Of a stretch of DNA of 64,000 nt, positions 1 through 10,275 are shown in pieces (the first letter of the stretch is position 1; each line of letters starts with the position of its first letter). The stretch covers positions 82,208,474 to 82,272,473 of the forward strand of contig CP154956.1 of NCBI GenBank assembly GCA_039621445.1, read 5' to 3'. A program made the position numbers and the translations under genes. The stretch is from Euglena gracilis (Eukaryota; Euglenida; Euglenophyceae; Euglenales). The notes below the pieces were generated by a model, which worked only from the letters and a program-made list of their open reading frames with translations, was not told the DNA's origin and searched no databases.

Positions 1-57
1 GCAAATGTCAGATCTGCCAATGGCAAAGACAAAGTGGGGGCCAGATTGGCCCCCCCC

Positions 58-447
58 CTACACAGGGTTTCCTTGGCCCAGGCCTCCAGGGACTTGTGGT
101 CCGTGAGGACCAACACCGGCTGCAGGCCGATGTAGGAGGCCCATTTCTGGAGGGCCAGGATGATGGCGTAGGTCTCCTTCTCTCGCGGAGACCAGATCTT
201 CACCTGCCGAACCGTGAGCTTCCTGGAGCAGAAAGCCACAGGTACGGTTTTCCGTGTCGTTCCCGGCTGTGGGCATCCCCTCTGTTGGCTCCAAAAACCG
301 TTCAAGGGCTGCCCCCACCGCCTTGTCACTCGCATCAACCCGGAGAGTGAACGGCTGGTCCGGGTTGATGGTGTGGAGCTCCAATCCCCGGAGGTGCTCC
401 TGCTTCAGGGCGGTGAAGGCCTCTCGTTCCACTTGGCCAAATTTCAC
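58..447 (-). pseudogene. RNase H domain remnant of the retrotransposon
   Basis: The frame encodes the stretch after the reverse transcriptase connection, including FTLRVDASDKAVGAALE, the RNase H entry typical of gypsy-type polyproteins with its first catalytic Asp. It then leaves the conserved frame near 250. Another minus frame continues with a segment ending in TDHKSLEAW, a hallmark of the same domain, so one frameshift separates the two halves. It follows the reverse transcriptase fragment directly, as in the family. Confidence 0.65.
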
Positions 448-456
448 AGGTTTTAT

Positions 457-921
457 TCACCCCTTTTTCCCTTCCACTCGTCCCACCTTGAGGAGTTCCA
501 TTACGGGGACTGCATACGGGGCATACTCCTTCACGTAGCTGGAGTAGTAGTTGGTGAAGCCCAGAAAGCCCCTCAGGGCTGTGATGGTTCGGGGCACCTC
601 CCATTTGTCCAACGCCATGAATTTGCCCGGTGCTGGCCTCCGTTTTCCTCCCCCTAGGATGTGGCCACAGAACTTCACTTCTCTTACGAAGAAGCGGCAC
701 TCGTTTTTGTCCACGATCAGGCGGTGTTCCCACAGTGCTCCCAGCACTCGTCTTATGTCCTGGTCGTGTGCCTCTAGCGTAGCTTCCTCCGTGCCACACC
801 ACTCCGTCCCCACAATGATGTCGTCAACGTATGGGTTGGCGACATCAGCCACATCCCTCAGCGAGTAGTCGATAACCCGCTGAAAAATGGCCATTCCATT
901 TTTCAGGCCCATCACGACCAC
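457..921 (-). pseudogene. Reverse transcriptase, palm/thumb half (YVDD motif)
   Basis: This minus-strand frame carries the catalytic box as NPYVDDIIVGTE, preceded by GLKNGMAIFQRVID (the usual gypsy lead-in) and followed by the thumb region with LRGFLGFTNYYSSYVKEYA. In intact elements it would join the fragment at 966-2048. Here the two are separated by about 45 bases containing a long G-run (near 940-950 on the plus strand), where the frame is lost. Catalytic aspartates are present, but the enzyme as a whole is broken. Confidence 0.85.
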
Positions 922-965
922 ACACCACTGCTTGGGCTCTCGGGGGGGGGGGTGCTGCAGCAGGT

Positions 966-2048
966 TTATGGGCGTGAGTCTTCGTGCAGGGGCACCTGAT
1001 GGAAGGCATCCTTGAGATCCAAGACGGAGAACAGGTACCTCCGTCCCTGGTTCACCAGGATGTCCTCGATCCTGGGGAGGGGGTAAGCATCTGTCACTGT
1101 GGCCTCATTTAGCGCCCGGAAATCCACAACCCCTCGCCACTTCCCCTGTTTCTTGGCCACCACGAATGTGGGGCTGCTCCAGGCACTTGGCACCCCCTCC
1201 TCCACATTCTTGTCTCGAACCCACTCATCCACCAGGTCACACAAGGCCCTGTGCCTCTCCCCCGTCAGGTGTATGGGCCTCTGTTTCTTTGCCACAGATA
1301 CCGGTTTTAATTCGATTTTCACTTCCACCAGGGGCCCCCGAACGATTCTTTCCTCCCAAATCTTTTCCCGGAGAACCTCCTCCTCGACATCCCTTCGGAG
1401 GGCTGCCCGGAGCTCCTCAGCCCGCTGGCTGGTCACCTGTTCCCCTTCGGGAACATGGATGACCCCTTGGGCTGCCCGTGCCTCGACCTCCCGGGCTGCC
1501 CGCAGGAGTTCATTGGCTACTGTCTCCTGGGTCGCCTCATCCTCGTGCAGGGGGTTTTCCTCCCACACAGGCTCCTCGGTGTCCTCCCCCAGGGCTGCCT
1601 CTTGCAAAGCAAGCCGCAGTGCTCTGACTTTATCTACCGTTTTCAGGTATCTCACTCGCTTTAGAGCCTTTTTATGGGCTGCTGGCTGATCTCGCTCACC
1701 CTCCGTGTCATGCCCCCGAAGGAGGACCACCTGCTCCCCCCTTAGTTCCAAGGCCCGGAGGTGTGGGAACAGCCCGAGGTGGTTTTCCTCCAGCCACGGG
1801 AAGCCGATGATCGCCTCCACGTGGATGTCGGCCTCATAGAAGGAGGCTGGGGCAGTCCACAGGGCCCCCTCCCCCGGACCCAGGCCCCCCTCCCGCCGGA
1901 GGACCAGGTCCAGGGTAGCCTCCGGTTCCCCCCCTTCCATCTTGGCTCCACTGGCCGTCACCATGAACGGGGGCTTGGGGGCAGGCAGGAGGTATGTGCT
2001 GGGAAGCATGCCTCTTCGGACCAGGTTCACCTCCGCCCCTGTGTTCAA
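966..2048 (-). pseudogene. Aspartic protease plus N-terminal half of reverse transcriptase
   Basis: The frame begins in a retroviral-type aspartic protease (NTGAEVNLVRRGM) and runs through a linker into reverse transcriptase, with the fingers motif VDFRALNEATVTDAYPLP and the first catalytic Asp in LFSVLDLKDAFHQVPLHED. It stops 45 bases before the YVDD fragment. At its upstream end the frame does not match the Gag frame: around 2040-2052 there is one base too many exactly where the catalytic Asp-Thr-Gly should be read. Gag-Pol translation is therefore broken at the protease active site. Confidence 0.85.
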
Positions 2049-2788
2049 TGAGGGCGTTGATGAAGTGCGACTGTCCGTCTGGCCCCCTGGCCTGCACCCG
2101 CATCAGCAGCTGCCGTTCCCTTGCAACCGGCCCCACCTCATGGAGCAGGACCGAGGGCACCCCGCGTTGGGCTCCCTCTGGCCCCGGAGACACATCAGCC
2201 TGGACCTCCGGTGCCAGTGCTGAGGCTAGATCACGGACGAGTGCCTCTGGGAGCTGCTGTAAAACCAGGGCCTGTGCTTCCTCCTCTGAGGGGTTTTCCA
2301 TCCGGCAGAAAATTAATTTAAACTGACTTTCATATTCACGCCACGCTGGGAGGGTTAAATTGCCTGTGTTGACTGGTCTGAGGGCCCTGAGCTGCTCATG
2401 CAGCGGGGACTGGATGTCACCGCCGTATTTCTGGGCCAGCCAGTTCAAGAAATCTTGGAACCTGACCCGTTCCCCCTTCTCCTGTCGCCGCTGGAGTTCC
2501 ATCCGGCTGCTGTGGTCCAGGAAGCCGGTCAGAACAAGCATATTAAATTCCTTCCACACTGGCCTGTGCCATGGAAACCTGCTGCATGTAGAGCTGAAAT
2601 TTTACTGAAAAATTATGAAAATCACCTTTCTGCTCTGGTTTTACAAGGTCTTTGGTGAGGAATGTCGCCAGCGGCCCCAAAAACTTGCTGGCTGCTGGGC
2701 TGGGGGCTGCTGGCGCCACGTGGACCGGAGCTGCCTGGACCAGGCTCCCGTGTCCTGGGACCCGAAGGCCAGAGGGGCAGCGCTGCAC
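1834..2788 (-). pseudogene. Gag capsid-like region of the retrotransposon
   Basis: Two minus frames, about 2543-2788 and 1834-2559, together encode a helical Gag-type segment. The second includes VRFQDFLNWLAQKYGG and LPAWREYESQFKLIFCRM, the pattern of retrotransposon Gag capsids (W..Y...F), then acidic and Leu-rich helices. It runs into the protease without an obvious CCHC zinc knuckle. The change of frame near 2550 is a break rather than a family feature. The Gag assignment rests on the motif and on position upstream of protease. Confidence 0.6.
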
Positions 2789-3345
2789 GATGCTGCCCCA
2801 GCCTCAGGGGCCCAGGCGAAAGGGTCCATCGCCCCCGTGAACTCCCCTCCTGCGGTGAACCAACGGGGCTGGGGGGGCCACTGGTGCTCGGCTGATTTCA
2901 CCCCAGGTTGATCCCTGCCCTGGCCCTGTAGATCTGCTGTGCCTGCTGCCTGTGGTTTCGCTGTGCTGGACTGTCCCATCATTCGTGAATTTTGCTGAGA
3001 CTGTTGCTGCTGCTCCTGGGCTCCCAATCTGGCCAAAAAATTAAAAAATCCGTGAGCTTTAATCTGGCGTTCCGCTTCTTCCCAATCCACCCCCTGAAAC
3101 CCGAACGTGCCAGGTGTCTGGGCAGCTGGGGTCCCTCCAGCAGCGGTGACCTGGACTGGACTGCCCCCCGCAGCCATGGGGCCCTGGGGCTGGCTGCCGC
3201 CAGCAGCCATGGGGCCCTGGGGCTGGCTGCCCCCCGCAGCCATGGGACCCTGTCGCTGGCTGCCCCTTGGTGCCGAAGGGCCCCCGCTGGCTGGGGGTGC
3301 TGCATCCCCCCCTGCCCAGGAAACAAAACCAAGAAAAGGTCTCAA
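2641..3345 (-). pseudogene. Pro/Gly/Gln-rich Gag segment with tandem repeats
   Basis: The minus frame has an N-terminal run of the repeated unit GSQPQGPMAAG, a helical patch (RQIKAHGFFNFLARLGAQ) and a poly-Gln stretch, then a Gln/Ala/Trp-rich tail. It lies between the coiled-coil ORF and the capsid-like frame and is probably the Gag linker. Its tail is out of frame with what follows. Composition alone would not identify it; the position does. Confidence 0.4.
3160..3270. repeat. Three tandem copies of a ~33-bp unit inside Gag
   Basis: Units beginning CCATGGGGCCCTGGGGCTGG recur three times with minor changes. On the minus strand they encode the GPMAAGGSQPQ repeats of the Gag linker. Confidence 0.75.
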
Positions 3346-3399
3346 AGAAAAGGTCGGATTTCTTCTTCTGGCCCTTTTTTGCAGTCCTTCAGAATTATT

Positions 3400-4155
3400 G
3401 AGAAAGGTTTGCCCACAGAAAACCCAAAGCGCATTTTCGGCAAAGATTTGTGACGGGCAAAGGGTTTGGTGATGCCATTATTAAGGTTGTGGGGTCATCC
3501 CAATTAAAGGGGAGGGGCGAGGTTGCATTTACCCGGGGAGAATTTGAGACTGCCCCTCACACCCTTGGCGGCAACCAATATGCACCCCCCCCACCCTAGG
3601 GTCCACCACCCCCTGGGGTTCCAGAAAGGGGGAATTAGAGGGTCAGAGGGACAGATCCTTGAGGGAGCTCTGCCCGTCCCAAACCCGCGCCTGGGCAACC
3701 GTCTGGGCCCGGTGAGCTCCTGCCAGGGACAGCGCTGGGAGTCCTGGCCACTGAAACCACCGACCCCAGGTAAATTTGTTGGCACAGAACTGGAGTTTGC
3801 AAAACGGTTGCGGATGAAACTCTTGGAATCTGGCCCCCCACGGCGGCATCACAAGCCACTGGGGGAGCACCACTGGGAACAGAGGAAAAAACCACCTACG
3901 TTTCGGCAGACAGGACCCTGCCCCTCTGGGGGCCAGAACCCGAAAACCCACTGGGAAAAACTGCAGTTACAGAAGCTGGGCCCGGGGATACCACTTCCCC
4001 GGGTGTGTGGGCCATTGCCTCCGCTGACCCGCTGCTGGGGCCAGCGGAGAGCCCCTGGGGGGCCACAGGCTCCTTGCCTCCCAGCTGGCTGGGATGGGCT
4101 GGTAGCTGTTGCTGGGGGCCAGGAGGCATATTGCCCCCCGCAACTCCCGAGCCAG
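3400..4155 (-). other. Retrotransposon linker without a continuous frame
   Basis: The minus strand reads Pro/Gly/Gln-rich pieces (for example 3896-4294) joined by frame changes. The long plus-strand frame over 3523-4383 has shadow-like composition and shows no domain. I treat this stretch as decayed Gag linker. Confidence 0.35.
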
Positions 4156-5645
4156 TCACTCTCTGGGCCCCCGGCATGGGCTGTGTCTGGTCTGTGGTTG
4201 CCGGGGGCACTCTGGCTTCGGGGCCTTTGGGGTCCTCGCTCTCCGGCCCCGCTCCTCTGGGTGGCTGCGGTAGCTCCTGGGCGGGGGGGGGCAAAAAATT
4301 TCAAATTTTTCGATTTTCTTTTGCAAAACGAAAAGCCGATTTTTTATTTCGGCAGTTTCTTTTGGTGTCCCCTTAATCATTGAGTCCACCTCCATCAGCA
4401 TGACGTTGTGGGCCTGGATCACATGCCCGTGGGTGGTGACCTCGGCCCACAGCTCCCGCAGGCTGTGGCCCTGCCCCTCGGCCCTTGTCCTTAGCTCCCT
4501 TATGTCATCCCTTGTGGTCCCTTGTTGTTCAGCGATGGCTGTGGTCTGTCCGTCCAGCTCTGCTCGAAAATTTCGCAGGGCCTGTGCAACCCCTGCATTT
4601 CTTTCTCGCATCCCCCCGAGTTCACCCGTCAGCTGGTTTAATTTTTGGTCCAGGGCCTCGGCCTGGGCCTGCTGCCTCCCGGTGGCGAGCTCCTGGCTCC
4701 TCATCACCTCCTCTGTTGTCCGGACGGAGGTGACGAGAAGCTCTTCAAATTTTTTCACCCGCCCGGCCATCGCCTCGTTAAACCCCTTCCCTTCAGCTGG
4801 CTGGTGACCCTGGCTGACAATGGCCTCGAGCCCTTGGACCCGCTGGGCTAGTTGGGCCACAGTCCCGAGGCCCTCGCTCAGCCGGGTGGTCACCAGCACG
4901 CTCAGGGCTGTCACCCCCCCCCCAGAAAAAAATTCCATCTGCTTCTGCTGCAGATTTTGAAAATTTTCAGCCAGCTGGGATGCTGTAGAAGGGGCTGGGC
5001 CTGGCTTGCAAATTCCTCTTTGTCTTCTTCTTCTTCTGGTTCTTCCTCTCCTTCTTTGATCTTCCCCCGCATTGCGAATTGCCACATGACCTGTCTGGTC
5101 ATGTCATGCACAAACTCTGGCATGACCAGGCTGGGCATGCCAGAGAGCAGTCCCAGGCTGCTGGGCAATGCCATGCCGGAACCAGATGGTTCTGGTTGCT
5201 GGGGGTCCGGCTGGGCCTGCCCGGCAATGGCCAGGAGCTGCTGGCCTTGACTGCTGGGGCTGTGGCTGTCGTCTTCGTCATCCTCCTGGTAATCTGGGAG
5301 ATCCCCAGGCTCACATAGTGTGAGCCCAGAGGGCTCAAACCCTCCTCTGCGACCATGTAGGGGTTGCCCCTCCTGAGGTCCCTGTGAAGGGACCCCTGGT
5401 GGCGCAACCTGCGTAGGATCTTTTGAATTTGAGCCCATCGGGCCCACCTGGTGGGGGTTTTCGTCTTGTTGAAAAGTAGGGTAGGGGTGGGTATTGGTGT
5501 GATGGAGATGTTGAAGAATGGGGAAAAGACATACTTTTGCCTCAACAAACGAACTTGAATACTTGATCAATGAGACTTGAACTTGAAATGTAATTTGTTG
5601 TTTCCTTGATTTGTTCTTTGAATTGGCACTTGCAATGGAACACAA
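4156..5645 (-). pseudogene. Acidic and coiled-coil N-terminal Gag-like ORF
   Basis: Two overlapping minus frames (4911-5645 and 4156-5085) make one plausible product: a Pro/Ser/Gln-rich start, a strongly acidic block (EGEEEPEEEEDKEEF, about 5000-5080), then around 200 residues of heptad-like helix rich in Ala, Glu, Gln and Arg that predicts a coiled coil, ending in a Phe/Lys-rich patch. They change frame near a C-run at about 4915-4925. Position upstream of the capsid-like frame and the coiled coil fit the N-terminal part of Gag. A separate ORF1 is possible. No start codon can be fixed. Confidence 0.45.
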
Positions 5646-6180
5646 TTGTCGTCAAATAAACAGATAAAAACAGAGCCCTGTGCACAGAAAAAGTACAATT
5701 GGGGGGGCTACAGCTGGGGGGGGGGGGGCTACTTGGTATACTTTGCGCAATTCTTAATGAATTGCGCCATCCCAAGCGTCCACCAAGGGGGTGCGCATGC
5801 TTGCGCAAACCCCAGAGGGGCTTGCGCATCCACTTGGGGGTTGCCTGTTGGCCCCCTCAACCTACCCCCTCCTTTACCTTCCCTTGGCTTGGTCAAAATG
5901 GACTGTGGGGCCCCCTTGGGGGCCAGTGGGGCCTCAAAAGGCCCTTGGGGGCCTCGGAGCCCCCTCGCGGCCCTTCGTGGCGCCTTTGGGCCCCCTTGGG
6001 ACCCCCCCTTGGGGCGGGCACCCGGACCGCGCACACCCGGAAGGCGGAGGCGGACGCGCCGAGTCTAGGGCAACTGAAACTCCTACACCGTTCCAAAGTC
6101 TCAAGCCGATGCGAAGGAGGACGCTCTAAGGCGGCAGAGTCCGTGGAAGTCGACAACACGTAAACTGCCGGCTACAGTAA
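5646..6180. other. G-rich stretch with a short perfect palindrome
   Basis: No gene is seen. The region has G-runs of 7 to 12 bases near 5,700-5,730, a dyad GCGCAATTC...GAATTGCGC (about 5,744-5,768), and many GGGGGCC/GGCCCCC words between 5,900 and 6,010. It may belong to the 5' end of the retrotransposon. Confidence 0.4.
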
Positions 6181-6184
6181 ACGC

Positions 6185-6299
6185 GAGCTGCAGGGGTCGG
6201 CAGCGTGGTGACGCAGTGCTCGTGAGAGGCACTCAGCCAACTAGGACGTCTGAGGCATAACCCGAGCTGCAGGGGCCACGGCCATAGTGACGCAGTGGG
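6185..6299. repeat. Direct repeat pair, about 36-39 bp
   Basis: GAGCTGCAGGGG followed by GTGACGCAGTG occurs at 6,185-6,223 and again at 6,264-6,299, about 79 bases apart. Confidence 0.6.
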
Positions 6300-6517
6300 C
6301 TAGTGTAGTAAGGCTCTTGGGAGGGGAGTGTGTGCGGCAGACGGGAGATCCTACGGAGGTAGGTCGCCGGCGCGTAGTACCAAGCCGAGTATCGCCCGAG
6401 TAGCTTATTCGGTAAGGCACTGGACTCTCGGACTAGCGGACGAGCCACGGCAAGTAGTATGAGCTGCCCCGTGGCCGTCCAACAGCGGGTGGCGAAACCT
6501 ACATACACCAGGGGCCT

Positions 6518-7351
6518 TTATAAGAGTAATGCTGGCCCCGGTGGCCTTGATAATAGTCCTGGCCCCGCTGGCCCGCTTGATGTTGAGCCCACTGGCCTTC
6601 TTGAAGCTTTGACAGGCGTCATTGACTTTTCTTTGATCTGGGACAGCATGCCCATTGAAAATCTTGTGGGGCCTCTGGGAGCCACTCCTTTACCCTTGAA
6701 GGGGTTTGGGGCTGCCACTAGAAACCTTGAGGGGTTCTTGGGGCCCCACCCTTGACCCCTGAGGGGTGATGTGAATGAGAAAGGCTGGGGGGGTGTGAGT
6801 TTGACCTGTTCTGCCCCTCCCATGGGCTGTGAGGCCTTGGTACAGATGGCCCCCTTGGCCTTTGTTCCACTGACTTCTGTGGATGTGGGTGCCTTCATGG
6901 CATGTGCGGTTTTTGCTGCAATAGCCCGCTTGAATGCATTGTGTGTTTTGGATGGTTGCCCCCATGGCCCTGGTTCCAAAGGTAGCATTGGCATGCTGGC
7001 TGTTGCTTCTGCCCCCTACGGGGCCTTCTGAACACTGTCTGCCAGGGTCCGTCCCCGTCACTTTGGGGGGTTTGTTGGATTTTTGAAACTTCGTTTTGGG
7101 GAGGGACAGCCGCGGTTCGTAACGTTCGGTCCGCACCATCAGGTTGTCCAGCTGCTTCTGCTGTTCCTTCTTGAAGGTCTCCAGCGCAGTTCTTCCTTAA
7201 AATCGCATCTTTCATTGACTTCCTTCCAAAATCCAACGATTTCTGATTGAAGGTTCTGCACGAGCGTCTTGTTCTGGATAATTTGAAGTGATTGATTGAC
7301 CTTCTTCTTCTTCCAATTCTCAGGTGTTTGTAGTTCCTTTCTTCTGAGCAA
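6518..7351 (-). pseudogene. Unidentified reading frame, helical start then Pro/Lys/Thr-rich tail
   Basis: On the minus strand, 7139-7351 encodes a charged helical segment (ENWKKKKVNQSLQIIQNK, then a Glu/Lys-rich stretch). The 6690-7139 and 6518-6994 frames continue with low-complexity Pro, Lys, Gly and Thr. The join needs a frame change near 7,180, through an intron or decay. I recognise no domain. A short coiled coil followed by a disordered basic tail suits the start of a Gag-like protein, so it may belong to a second element or to the 5' end of the first. Low confidence that it is expressed. Confidence 0.25.
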
Positions 7352-10275
7352 ATTAAGAATCAGCCAACTCCGGCGAAAAAAGGCACTAAGCGGGGCGTCC
7401 TAAACCAACGCGTCACAATCCAAACAACACCGCCGGCGAACAAGGAATGTCCTCACAAGGGAAAAGGGTGGAGCTCGAGGTGCCCCCCTGCTTTCTTTGC
7501 CAGCTGCTTGCCTTTGTGTGTTTGTGCGTGCGGGGGGTGTTTCTTACACTCTGTCTCGGAAAATCCCCACCTCAAAACCCGACCCTCCCCCCGCAGGGTT
7601 GAAAGTTCCCTGGGGGCTGGCTGCGCCCTTCCTTTAAAAAAAAAGCCTGCTTCGGCCGACGACCCCTTACAACTGGAGAAAGACTACGGGGCAAATCCAG
7701 CAGTCCCGGATAAAGCCGTGGCAAGGGACGGAGGGACCTCGCTTGCGACACGCAAAGGCGGCATTGGTCCCCGTCGAGCCAAAGTGTGGAGAAAGTCCCG
7801 TTTGGGCTCCGCCTGACGGGAAGTCCTCTTTAGAAAGAACGGCCCCCCAGGCTCCGCACTTTGAGATTTTTGAGGCCCTCCTGACTCTGCTAGCAGCTCT
7901 GCTCTGGTGTGTTGTTTTTTTTACGTGCGCGCCGGCTTCTTTTAGCTCCACCCTTCAAGCCCCGTCCTCCTCTCGGTTCCGGAGCAACAGAAGCCGGAAG
8001 GGATTTAATCGAAGCGAAGTTTTGTTTTTAAATTATACCTTAGCACCAAGAATCCCCCAACAAAAAAGGGAAACCATGGAAAGCATGTTGCTTTTTTTGG
8101 CCCTTTTTAGTCTTTGCCGGATTAATCGTTCGACACCCCCCCCGATTAGAGGCTCTATTTTCCCGATAAATTGCCCAACATTGCTGCTACTATCGAAGTT
8201 TTTCCGAATGTGAATATTTCGACTCGGGGAAATCGTTTGGCAAGGCAACTTCACCTTTCTGACCCTCAGAGGTTTGGGTTTTCGTTTCCCTATGCACCCT
8301 CCCTCCGCCATGCCGTTTAACCCTCCCTTTTAACCGAAGATAATGGAGATATCATTCTTTGTGTATTTTTCAAAAGTTTTTTTTAAGGTCATCGTTGTTG
8401 GCGCCTCCTCATTTTCGAATGGATGACAAGCAAATCAAATCATTTTACATTATCTCAATCTGTGCCAAAGCTCAACGGCGTGCCGATCTCCGCAAAGCGA
8501 TCTATCTACTTGATCTACAGCCAAAACATGAGTCCGCACCTTTCCTCATGCGGAGAGGGCGAAGGGGTTCCGTCCACAATCGTCAGCGAGATCCAATCCT
8601 GCCGACGTGCAGTCGGAACCCCCCATTGGGAAGAGCAGGCATGCACTAAAAGGGGATTGCAGGTTACGTGAAACGCGTGTGAGCAGTGTGACCAAATGTG
8701 CGTGGAAATGTGCGGGCGGCTTTGTCCCCAGTGCATGCCTGTGCAGGTTTGGGAAGAGCGATAAACAGGTGGGGCGTACACCCGCGATAATACTTCGAAG
8801 AAGGCCCACCTTTGGCTGTCCAGACCCTTTGGCTTCTGCCGAGCGGTGGGCTCTTCACTGCAAAAATGTCCCTGATACCCACGTACAACTTTTTCTTCAA
8901 AAAAAACCTTCACCAAAAGCTGCCAGGAACACTCCTCATGCCATGGAAGCAAACCAACTGAATAATTGTTGCGTAATGGGACTCTATCTCATATATCTAG
9001 AATCGATCGCCTGTCTATCTGTCTTTCTATCTCTGTCATCCCTCATCAACGCGTAATGGGACTCTTTCTTATCGTTCCATAGCACTTGTTCAAGAGGAAA
9101 CAGTGAAGAAACTTGGAAGAGAAGAAGACCGTAATCCATCTCATGATCTGTGCCTCTGGATCCAACCCGTCCTTCCGTCCTCAGGGTCTGCTCACAACGA
9201 ATGGCGAATGCACTCTACAGCAGCCCTTGTGACAGAAAAGCCATCTAAGCATCAATCAGCCCTGCGATAGGAGGGCCAATTTTCCCTCGGCAGAGAAGCA
9301 TGCAAGCAGGCGTTTCCTCGTCGTCGACAGTTTGGGTTGCAACAGGACGAAAAGGCCCGAGAACAGGGCCATGCATTCTTGAGGCGGTAAACAGCATCAT
9401 TTTTCCAGAAGGAGGGGATAAAAGGCAGGAAAAGAACATGAAAATTGCAGTGAAAAAAATATGGACTAAGTGGCCTTGGTCTACAAAAGTGACAACTTTC
9501 CGTGGGGGGGGGGGTTAGGCATTCAGTTCCATCAACTGGGAACGCATAACCCCAAACCACAAGACAAGTGGGAGGAAGGAAAGCCTGGTGGGAACGGGAC
9601 ATTCAACACGAGGCAGCAGCGCCCATGGGGCGGAGACAATGGACCAGGCCACTCACCAGAGTGTTGGGCATGGGGTTGATTGTGGGGGGCAGCACCTCTG
9701 AGGGCCTCGAGAGCCCAGAACTGCACAGACAGTGCAGTCCCTGCCAAGCAAAGTGGAGAAAATGAAAAGAATACCAAAAGCATCTCCCCAGGACAAAAAA
9801 AAGCAAAAGAGGAATGGCTATCTTGATGACATGCGTCAGATGCAAAATGTTTCCTCTAGGGAAAATAGTTTCTGGTCCACCAGAGAACAACACTGGGCTC
9901 CAGGTTGATGTTTGGTTGTCCATGTTCTGGCGTATGATGCCAATGGAACAAAGGCACAAAAGAATGTTTGGTTTTTTCAATGGCACATACATGCAATAGG
10001 CCTATAAAAAGGCCTGGCAAACCCAACAGCAGAAAAATTGTCATCGCCGTCCCTTTCCTTCTCGCTACCCTTGGCCAGTTTTGTTAAAAAAACCCCCAAA
10101 ATCGACCAATCAGGGTGATCATAGGGGGGGGGGGTCCCCAAAGAACATTTCTGCACCGTTCTTTTGGGCACTTTCCAAGGTCACGTCAGGGTGATGAAAG
10201 GGGGGGGTACACGTCAAAAGCGTCCATGAAGAATGATTCTGCAAGGCCAGTGATATCCAGCCTTGCCCAGGCCAG
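7352..10275. other. No gene recognised
   Basis: Reading frames on both strands are short and composition-driven. I see C/G runs (for example 9,503-9,512 and 10,124-10,133), a direct repeat CAGGGTGAT plus A-rich plus G-run at 10,108-10,135 and 10,186-10,208, and unique sequence otherwise. It lies downstream of the BTB gene stop at 10,276, so its 3' UTR should start here. Confidence 0.4.

Larger units (their letters stand above)
1..5645 (-). mobile_element. Degenerate Ty3/gypsy-like LTR retrotransposon, cut by the left window edge
   Basis: Read on the minus strand from about 5.6 kb towards base 1, the segments follow the order acidic/coiled-coil Gag, Pro/Gln-rich linker, capsid-like Gag, aspartic protease, reverse transcriptase, RNase H. 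That is the Ty3/gypsy order. An integrase would be expected beyond base 1 and is not in the window. No single frame stays open: I see breaks in Gag, a shift at the protease active site, and a shift at a G-run near 940-950 in reverse transcriptase. The copy is therefore dead. No LTR pair can be tested because the 3' end is missing. The 5' boundary is uncertain; 5,645 is only where the Gag-like frame begins. Confidence 0.8.

Noticed and set aside
3523-4383. 286-codon plus-strand frame
   Set aside because: It lies opposite decayed Gag sequence, has Pro/Gly/Trp-heavy shadow composition, and shows no domain or splice context.
6393-6455. tRNA-like start (GCCCGAGTAGCTTATTCGGT, then an arm resembling CTGGA-loop)
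   Set aside because: The 5' half and A-box region look right, but there is no TTC-loop or matching acceptor 3' strand. At most a tRNA-derived relic.
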